Source of the DNA: Pegoplata infirma
Taxonomy: Eukaryota; Arthropoda; Insecta; Diptera; Anthomyiidae
Assembly: GCA_963921195.1 (NCBI GenBank)
Contig: OY992539.1
Coordinates: 136,449,453-136,513,452, forward strand
DNA: 64,000 nucleotides
Direction: 5' to 3'
Below are positions 56,312-64,000 of the stretch, in pieces (the stretch's first letter is position 1; every line of letters starts with the position of its first letter). Made by a program: the position numbers and the translations under genes. The notes under the pieces are model-generated. The model was given only the letters and a program-made list of their open reading frames with translations, was not told the DNA's origin and searched no databases.

Positions 56312-58023
56312 TAGTTTAGGTTGTAAGTGACTGCTGACGTCTTACGTCAACACACGTAAACTCTGAGGTCCATTGTGATACCACGGGATCGTAATGGGTT
56401 TCCCTATTAGTCCCTGTCGTTAAACCAGTTTGAATTTTGACATCCGACAAATCTGAAAGATCGTACAGCTCCCTAGATCCCAGTAAAGCAAGTCTCTGAC
56501 CAGAAAGTGCCGGGCAATGGCAAATAAAGTCTTCGATAGTTTCCAACTCCTCTTCATCCATGTAACTTCGACAAAAGTCATTCGACGGCACATTTAACGC
56601 TCTGCGTGCTTCCTTATAAGACAGTATCCGGTAATTATAGAAACCAACGTCGAAATCTCTCCTCTTGGAAGCGATATCAGCTCACTTGTGCGCCCCTCAT
56701 TAAGAGAAGGCCAAATCAGTCGTGTTTCTCACATGCCCATCCATTTGCCCATCTTTGATTGGTCTCCGTCGCAGAACAAAGCCGTAGGTTTTGCTTGCAA
56801 GTTTCTAGAGGCATACCAACACATTCCAATTCTGTTGAAACCTGTAAGGTAGTTCCTAGTCTTGCAAGCTCATCGGCCTCGCAATTCCCTGGAATGTCTC
56901 TGTGCCCTGGGACCCATATGAGTCGTATGTTAAACTGCTTGGCCATCACATTTAAAGACGTACGGCAGTTAAGGGCAGATCTTGTTTTCAGAAACATTGA
57001 ATCCAGGGACTTGACCGCGGCTTGACTGTCAGTATAGATGTTGACTGCGGTTGTAGACAAGACATTGCAACTCAACCAGTCAGCCACTTCCTTTATTGCC
57101 AGCATCTCTGCCTGCTAAACACTGCAATGATCTGGCAATCTTCGAGTCAGGCTCAATCCAAGCTCTTCCGAATAGACTCCAAAGACCACTTGTTCGTGCA
57201 GCCTCGATCCATCTGTGTTAAAGTTTATGGTGGCTCCACTACCCGGAATGTCCCCCATACAAGACTCCATGGATGGTATCATAGTGGCGCTCAAAGAGGC
57301 TCAAAGAGGCAGCACAGTCCACATTTTGTGGTATTGTTATCTTCTTCAAGATCGCGCTATGGCCACAATCGCTGCTCCTCCATTGCAGCGTGCTAGTATG
57401 TCGAATTGCCGACGCAGCCGCATACTGCCTACCCAATATGTCCAATGGTATCAGGCGAAGGAGGATTGCTAATGCAGCCGTAGGTGTAGTACGAAGAGCA
57501 CCAGTGATGCACATCGACGCCATTCTCTGTACCTTCGTGATAAAGACACAGTTCGCTTTTGTTTCTAAAGCAGGCCACCAGACAATGATTCCATATAGCA
57601 AAATTGGACGCACTACTGCTGTATAGATCCAATGAACGACTTGAGGGCTAAAACCCCCTTTTACAGGAATATAAAGTAATAGTTGTTTTTCTCACCCGTT
57701 CCTCAATATTACGCCTGAAATACAACTTCCTATCTAGAAATACTCCAAGATACTTGGCTGCATCTGAGAAGGTGATTTTAGTGCCGTCCAGATAAATAGG
57801 ATCAAAAGCAGGAATCTTATTTTTCCTTTTAAACAGAACAAGCTCTGTTTTAATAAATAAAGCCCCCTCTATGTCAAGAAAGGCCACCATAGTGTACTCC
57901 TTTACCGAAAGCGATCTCTCGATGGTACCAACGAGCTCATGAAGAGATTTTTTCGTTGATCTATCCTTGCTGTATTCATGTTGCTTTGTCGAAAGCAACC
58001 TCGGGTCAATCACTCTACGCAAA
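56312..58023 (-). pseudogene. Non-LTR family A copy A3: end of RT, RNase H, C-terminus
   Basis: On the minus strand, from 58023 downward: HEYSKDRSTKKSLHELVGTI and VAFLDIEGAL of the RT; then an internal deletion that removes the YADD catalytic box; then KYLGVFLDRKL, a region with MRPILLYGIIVWWPAL and ITGALRTTPTAAL; RNase H (NTDGSRLH, QAEMLAIKEV, YTDSQAAV, VPGHRDIPGNCEADELA); and a C-terminal CRSYMDEEELETIEDFICHC (second Cys lost). A TAG at 57115-57117 splits RNase H, and frame changes occur elsewhere. The RT resumes upstream at 60363 beyond the Jockey-like insertion. Non-functional. Confidence 0.85.
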
Positions 58024-60354
58024 ATTTTTTTCTTTTTTACATTTCCTTTATTGATTTATTGAATCTTCACTTAATAATTGTGAACTAACAATATGTATTC
58101 AAATCTTAAGACTAAATAAAAGTATTAAGTCCAGCCAATGCTAGACAAAATTTCATGTTTTCATTAACTTTATCTTCTCACAAGTTGACCAAGTCAGCAG
58201 TGTGCCTCCTTCCTAATCGCAGGTGGCCACTGCTGTTCAGTAAATTTCGGGCTAGTATATTTGGATGTGTTTCAGGTTTTTTTAAGTAGTTTTCACTATG
58301 TTTTTTTATTTCATCTTTAACAAGGTGTACGTTTAGATCCTTATGTATGTTGGAGTTTCTGACGTACCAAGGTGCACACGTAATCATTCTTAGAAGCCTG
58401 TTTTGACGTCTTTGCAATTTTTCTATATTAGATGCTAAGGCGGTACCCCAGAGCTGAATTCCATAGCACCATATGGGTTTAATTATCGAGTTATAAATCA
58501 ACAGTTTACAATCTAAACTAAGTATGGAGTTTCTTCCCATAAGCCACGTAAGCTCAACAGTTTTCAACTTTATCTGGGTAAGTTTTGAGTCTACATGATA
58601 TTTCCACGCAAGACGACGATCAAGGTGTATACCGAGATATTTCACATGTGTTTGTTGGGGTATATTGACATTTTTAATTTGGATTGGTGGACACGATTCT
58701 CTTCTTAACGTAAAAGTTATGTGGATACATTTCTGTTCATTCACTTTGATTTTCCATTTATCTAACCAACTTTCTAATTGAGTAATGGGTCATTGTGGAC
58801 ACTAAGGATGGCTGTATCATCAGCGAATGTAGACGTGTGGGTGTAACTGTTTAATGGCATATCCGATGTGTAAAGTATATACAGAAGTGGTCCCAGAATA
58901 CTACCTTGCGGTACTCCAGCTAGTATGTCTTTGGGGGAGCTGCAAAAACTTTTTTCTGCAAGAACGAATTTTCGATTTGTTACATAGCTTTCTAGCAGCT
59001 TGTGTGTATTTGATGGTAACAAAAGTTTTACTTTAAAAATAAGTCCCTCATGCCAAACTTTATCAAAGGCTTGTGAGACATCAATAAAGAGAGCAGAGCA
59101 ATATTGCTTTTCCTCAAATGCCTATCTAATTACTGTGACTAATCTGTGAACTTGTTCTATGGTGTTGTGTTTTCTCCTGAATCCAAATTGATGTGCTGGA
59201 ATGGTATTGTTTTCGTTTACATATTTGGTCAGCTTGTTCATGAGTAACTTTTCGAACAGTTTTGATATATTGGATAAAAGACTGATTGGTCTATAAGATT
59301 CTACTTTAGTGTGGTCTTTGCCTGGTTTGGGTAACATTTAACAAGCGATGTTTTCCATTCTGGCGGATAATATCCAAGGCGTAAAATAGCATTAAAGATA
59401 AAGAGTATTAAGGGCAGTTTACACGTTAACTACCCTTGACCACCCTTATCTACTATTTCCCAGTATTGGAGATACGGTTTGCCGGGTTTAAATAATTTTG
59501 TATGAAAAATTATTTGAATTTGACAATTGCTATCCTCCAATACTGGGAAATAGTAGATAAGGGTAGTCAAGGGTAGTTAACGTGTAAATCAAGCTTTATT
59601 CTTACTGCTATACGTGGTAACTCCGAAAGCATCTTATTACTAATCTTAATGATGCCCGGTGCTTTTTTTGGGTCTAACTCCGTAATAGCCCTTTTAACCT
59701 CACGCATTTCAAAGATAAGCGGGACACTTGCTCTGTACGGGGATATTACTGGGGGTAACTCAATTATGGAGCTGGATGAATTCGGCGTGAGTACCTCCTT
59801 CAAGTGATCAACGAACAGATTTCCTTTCTCAGTGTCATTTCTAGCCCAATTTCCATTTGATTTTCGTAAAGGAGGCTTACAAATAACGGGTCTTTTAAGA
59901 TTTTAAGTAGCACGCCACAATTAATAATCAGTTTTTGATGTTGGGTCTAAGTTTTGAAGAAATCTGTTAAGTGATGCAATTCTTTTTTCTTCAAGAAGTC
60001 TCCGCAAATTCTTTGTGCATTCTTTTAAACGTTCCTTGAGTTGTGGAGATCTGTGCTGTTGCCATTCTCTTCGTGTACTTCTTTTTTTCATTAAGGAGTC
60101 TCTCAACATCGATAGAGAAAATTCTGGTTTCTCTTTTTTGTCGTGGGGACTTGGTAGCAAGTTGAGCAGCCAGTTTGATTTGTAATTTCAAATTTTTTGC
60201 CGATACGTCTATATCGTTTGGTGTTCTTAGCGGTATATTCTCCATAAAATGGGTACTAATAAACATTTTGTATTTCAACCAATCGGTGCTTTTGCTTGTT
60301 AGAGGTAAGTCAACAATGGGGTTTACAGTTTCTTGAGGTTTTTGTATCAAAACG
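58024..60354 (-). mobile_element. 5'-truncated Jockey-like non-LTR retrotransposon
   Basis: A 2.33-kb insertion with an 8-bp duplication TACGCAAA (58016-58023 and 60355-60362) and a poly(A)-type tail at 58024-58040 on the minus strand. Order from 60350 downward: linker with RMATAQISTTQGTFK; 'MREVKRAITELDPKKAPGI'; KPGKDHTKVESYRPISLLSN (59265-59335); QFGFRRKHNTIEQVHRLV; LFIDVSQAFDKVWH (about 59040-59080, catalytic Asp); AGVPQGSILGPLLYILY; FADDTAIL (58805-58830, catalytic Asp pair); then the C-terminal HVKYLGIHLDRRLAWKYHVD and IIKPIWCYGIQLWGTA to 58178. The endonuclease is missing. One in-frame TAG near 59105, a frameshift near 58785 and a nested MITE disable it. Confidence 0.9.
59410..59596. 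mobile_element. 187-bp foldback MITE inside the Jockey-like element
   Basis: Arms of about 54 bp: TTTACACGTTAACTACCCTT continuing to 'ctatttcccagtattgga', inverted on the right with one or two mismatches. TATT lies on both sides (59406-59409, 59597-59600). Deleting the element and one TATT restores the Jockey frame VRILFIFNAILRLGYYP, so boundaries are well supported. A 4-bp TATT/AATA duplication with these ends does not fit a family I can name. Confidence 0.8.
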
Positions 60355-60362
60355 TACGCAAA

Positions 60363-60435
60363 TATGAGTCTATCATTCGTTCCATTGTCTTTAACAAAAA
60401 AGAAGACAGACTAATTGGTCTGAAATCCTTCTTAA
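60363..60435 (-). pseudogene. Family A copy A3, upstream RT piece
   Basis: Minus strand KKDFRPISLSSFLLKTMERM then IDS, which joins in frame to 'LRRVIDPRLL' of 58022 when the Jockey-like insertion and one TACGCAAA are removed. Copy A3 ends (5' truncation) near 60435. Confidence 0.8.
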
Positions 60436-61884
60436 AATATATATAAAAGAGACAATTCTAAGGTTGGGGGTAAAAAAATTACGAAAAAAATATTTTTTTG
60501 GATTTTTCAGCGATCTCTTTCTCAGAAACTATATGATGTTTACATATGAGAAGAAATGTTTTTAATGCCTATCAATCTGACGGTGGATAAACTTGTAAAA
60601 ATTCTGCTTTGTTAAATATTTTTTTGATAAAAATGTGTAAATTTTGGGGTTTGTTTATATGAAGACGTAGACCTACCCATATGAATATGAAATTATCATT
60701 ATTAAATTTAAGTCGACACGTATTTTTGCTCTAGACAACATTGCTGTTAGTTCGGGAGTTATCGAAATTTTCCCGAAGATCCGCACAGTTTCATAAGGAG
60801 ACAACGAAATTTTTAAACACTGATATGACCGATAAGTCGAGACACTCAAACCTTAAGATCATCTCTTTTATATATATTTTAAGTATCAGGCAAATCGGTT
60901 CCATATTATCTGACACTTTGTTCAATTTGTATAATTTAATTTAAAATTATGCAATTTACAACTTTAAAACCTTTTTCTTTGTCTCACACAAACAATAAGA
61001 CAAAAACTATTTTTATTTAATGAAAATTTCACACCTTAAAGTTTATTCTATTGTTGTTATTATTATTTTGCAGATATAAAAATATTTCATAAAATTAATT
61101 TGTTATTTTTATAAGGCGAACGAACAAAAACGTACGAACCGCACCTCATGCCAAGTGTAAAAATCGAAAATCTGGCAACAAAAAAAAATTCTTCAATTTG
61201 TTTTATTTGTTGCCATAAAAATCATGATTGTATATGGTTGTAAATTGATTTTTTTTTTTATTTCTCCTACAATTTGCCATTTACCATAATATCAATTTGG
61301 CTCCGCCTTTTGGCCAATATGATACACACACACACACAGATACAAAAATAAAATTTCATAAATCCAACACAGACAAAAAAAAGAAGAATAATAACGATGT
61401 ATTCCAACCACACTGTGAAAAAAATATTAAAGTGGAGTGGTGAAAAGTGGAGTCATTATCAGTTATTACTGTTGGTTTGTATGAAAATGGTGGTTAGGAA
61501 TATTTATACGTTTATAACAACCAAAAAAAAAAAAATCACCACCTTTTATAAAAACTAGTTTAATAAGCAGAGTGTACCTTTCCAGAAGTGAATGAGTGTG
61601 TGTGTTTCGGAATAATGGTTGTATGTTTGGGTTATTATGAGTCAGTCAGTCTATCCAACCATCCATTCATCCATTCATTTATTATCATCATGGTGGTTGG
61701 TTCTGGTTTGAATTGTATTTTTTTTTGTCCAACTACTCGTACATTTGTATAATTTTAACAGCTGCCATCATTGTGATAATTTTCTTTTTTCGATTTTCTT
61801 TTTTACTGTCATTGTTAAAATTTCACACGCATATTTAATTGTCGTCTACTCTAATTTAGTGTAGTTGATTTTTTTTTGTCCAGT
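60436..61884. other. Apparently unique AT-rich DNA with a (CA)n tract
   Basis: No gene found. Contains a short (CA)n run at 61324-61338 and 'atccaaccatccattcatcc' near 61655. A 67-codon open stretch at 60741 has no recognisable homology. This may be some of the little non-transposon DNA here. Confidence 0.45.
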
Positions 61885-62110
61885 TAATTAATTTAGAATA
61901 TAGTTTAATGTGAGTGATGTTATTGTAATAATAAAGGTGTGAGACTGATGTTCTGGGTTCAAATACCGCGTAAGCAGGTATGAGTAAGACTACCCATCCG
62001 ATTTCAAAAATGTTTTCACCAATATTTAGTGTTCCTCCAGGGTGGACATAGGCTAGGATTCATCGACCTAGCCCACTTCTAAATATTATGAATCTACTCA
62101 TCCGATTTCA
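61885..62110 (+). mobile_element. Possible tRNA-related SINE
   Basis: TAGTTTAATGTG (61901-61912) resembles a pol III A box and GGTTCAAATACC (61956-61967) a B box, with suitable spacing. The downstream body 'ttcctccagggtggacatag' / 'gctaggattcatcgacctag' is more GC-rich than the surroundings. 'ccgatttcaaaaat' occurs twice, near 61999 and 62102. No target duplication or A-tail was resolved, so this is tentative. Confidence 0.35.
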
Positions 62111-62123
62111 AAAATCTTATCTA

Positions 62124-63194
62124 CACTCAAAAAAAGTGAACTAAAATCTGGGAAAATTAACTCAATTTTGAGAAAAAGAGGGAATGATTTGGCTGCAAAG
62201 ATTTTTTTTCTTGGTTTTAGTTCATAATTTTCCCAAAAATAAGGAAAACAAAGCTATTTTATTTTAAGCCAATTTTAACTAGAAAATGGAAAAAATTATA
62301 CTTCACGTTTTAGAAATAGATTGGGTCTAAACCCTGGACCCATGGGTTCGGACCCCATTTAAATCGAGACCGCGTTGGGTCCTTTAAGGGTCCACATAGA
62401 TTTGAACCAAAACTTGTGTCCGTTTCGCTCTAACTTGCTTAGTTTTTGAGATACGGTAATAAGGGTCCTAATTGGGTCTTGAGAATCTTAAAAACCAGAT
62501 AACTCAAAAACTATTAATCGGAGGGCTTTTGGGTATTTTGCGGAAGTGTTCTACGAGTCAAGAGCTACAAAAATGCTGTTGGACCTTTTCTCGTGTTGGC
62601 AGTATTTACAGAGATATGTGCATATATAAAATCTCGGGAATTTCAAATTTTAGATCTAAAATTAGGGTCTTGAGACCCCGACAGATATGCAGAGCTAGGC
62701 TATTCCATATTTTTCTTTGTAGTCTTTCTTTTTCATCCGTTTCGCTCTATCTCGCTTAGTTTTCGATGTATCGCCATTTTGAATTTTTAACTAAATTCTA
62801 AGAAGTTATTTACTAAATTCTCAAAAGTCATTTACTAAATTCTAAGAAGTACACTTCCTCAATTCAAAGAAGAGAAATACGATGATGTTTTTTTTAGAAA
62901 AATTTAACTAAAATTGAACTAAATTGTTTTTTAAGAAATATGTCTTAAAAATAAAGATACGATTCTTAGATTTGTGGAAAATTTCTTTGGCAGAAAGATT
63001 TTTTTTCCTAATATTAAAAAAATCCATTTAAAGAAAACTATGAACTAATTATAAGTAAATGAATTAAAGTTTTTTCCTCATAGTTAAGAAAATTTCTCAT
63101 TTTTAAGTTAAATTTAACTAAATTTTAGGAAAATTCATGATAAATTTTCAAAGACATTTTTTCCTTAATTTTAGTTATGTCTTTTTTTTCAGTG
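62124..63194. mobile_element. 1.07-kb CACTCAAA-type MITE
   Basis: Left end CACTCAAAAAAAGTGAACTA; right end TTTTTTTTCAGTG, TA on both sides. The interior has 'gtccgtttcgctctaacttg', 'cggaccccattt' and 'aaccagataactc', shared with 13000-13450 and 19150-19570. 'ggaaaattaactcaattttg'-type words lie near the ends. A 95-codon open stretch (62472-62759) sits in this repeated interior but is not kept open in the other copies, so I do not call a gene. Confidence 0.8.
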
Positions 63195-63196
63195 TA

Positions 63197-64000
63197 TGTA
63201 AATAAAAATCAATTGTCGTTCGTTGGTAACCGCATCAGTTGAGAACGGCTGGACCGATTTGGACAATTTTTTTTTAGGTTTTTACGTAATGAAAAATTGA
63301 CCATTATCTAAAATCGGAAAACGGCTGCACCGATTTGGGTAATTTTTTATTTAAATGTTCATAGTAATCCAATTTAAGTTTTTACTGAAAGAAAAATCGA
63401 CCACGATCACTTTTTTTTTTTTTTTAAATGAATTTTTATAATATTCGACTTTGTTTTTTACGAAAAAATAAATTGACCACACCCACTTTGGCTAATTTTT
63501 GTTGAAAATGTTTGCCATAATTCAACTAAGGTTTTTACGGATAGTAAAACTACTTTGTATCGAAAGAACATAGAAAACGATTTTTAAGGAAAGAAAAATT
63601 GTCCACGCCAACTTTTTCACTTTTACCGATATATGTATTTTAAATAATGGAATGGCTGGATCAATTTGTCTTATTTTGTTTTTAATGTTCATCATAGTCC
63701 AACTGAGGTTTTTCGGAAAGAACAATTTTCTCTATTTCAACGCCCACTTTTGAATGGATGGACCAAGTTGGTAAAATTCAAATAAGGTTTTTACGATAAG
63801 AAAAGTTGCCCACCGACTCTTTTTTTCGATGCATATAAAATTTGATCTATAGAAAAATCAAATATAGAATTATAAAATATAAATAAAAATCAAATGTAGT
63901 TCGTTGGTAATCGCATCACTTGAGAACTGACCGATATGGAAAATATTTTTTTTTAAATGTTCGTCTTAGGTTTTTTTCGGAAAACACATTAATCACGCTC
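63197..64000 (+). repeat. Degenerate tandem repeat with 'ctggaccgatttgg' words
   Basis: 'ggctggaccgatttggacaa', 'gaaaaattgaccacgcccac' and 'ttcatagtccaactaaggtt' recur in variants every 100-120 bases. 'aaataaaaatcaattgtcgt' plus 'tcgttggtaaccgcatca' at 63200 recurs at 63890, 690 bases on, so the block is itself repeated at a larger scale. It runs off the window end. Non-coding. Confidence 0.65.

Noticed and set aside
62472..62759. A 95-codon open frame in the right-hand MITE
   Set aside because: It overlaps the interior shared by three MITEs and is not open in the others, so there is no sign of coding constraint.
1..64000. Evidence for a host gene, exon chain or new enzymatic pathway in the window
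   Set aside because: All recognisable coding motifs are RT, RNase H or retrotransposon C-terminal regions. No other conserved motif or splice-consistent exon series was found by eye. A protein search against dipteran proteomes would be decisive.

Overview
This window looks like intergenic or intronic DNA from a large, AT-rich insect genome, most likely a fly (Diptera, possibly a calyptrate). That assignment is inference, drawn from the kinds of transposon remnants present and the density of TA-flanked miniature inverted-repeat elements (MITEs). I found no convincing host exon, rRNA, CRISPR array or bacterial-type operon. Every recognisable protein stretch belongs to a decayed retrotransposon.

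Coding relics: (A) a non-LTR retrotransposon family with RNase H and a C-terminal CCHC-like motif, minus strand, at 763-5338, 17888-21256, 33969-34072 and 56312-60435, each 5'-truncated or interrupted; (B) a second non-LTR family with a YADDS reverse transcriptase (RT), at 6330-8470 (minus) and 16990-17790 (plus); (C) a 5'-truncated Jockey-like element at 58024-60354 (minus); (D) the C-terminus of an RTE/SR2-like element at 27165-27735 (plus).

DNA transposons and MITEs dominate the rest. A 'CACTCAAA...TTTGAGTG' group with TA target-site duplications (TSDs) has at least nine end-to-end copies. hAT-like elements have 8-bp TSDs at 22212-25294, 29247-31562, 41867-42300 and 49358-50388. A piggyBac-like MITE with TTAA TSDs sits at 30369-30909. 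Very long foldbacks occur at 7418-8267, 12355-12980, 39594-42714 and 51778-54851. A tRNA-derived SINE with a 9-bp TSD lies at 55592-55784. Satellites include a 25-bp array (14800-16278), a 20/21-bp array inside a retrotransposon (17120-17464), a 16-bp array (36060-37070) and a dispersed 35-bp unit centred on a palindrome.

Nesting gives relative ages. RNase H element A3 was hit by the Jockey-like copy, which was then hit by a 187-bp MITE. Copy A2 was hit by two MITEs, one carrying a third. Removing the Jockey insertion and one TSD restores the A3 reading frame, which confirms the boundaries. The best candidates for something undescribed are the two roughly 3.1-kb foldbacks, the SINE, and the shared-terminus MITE group with interchangeable interiors. 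I see no evidence of a new enzymatic system.
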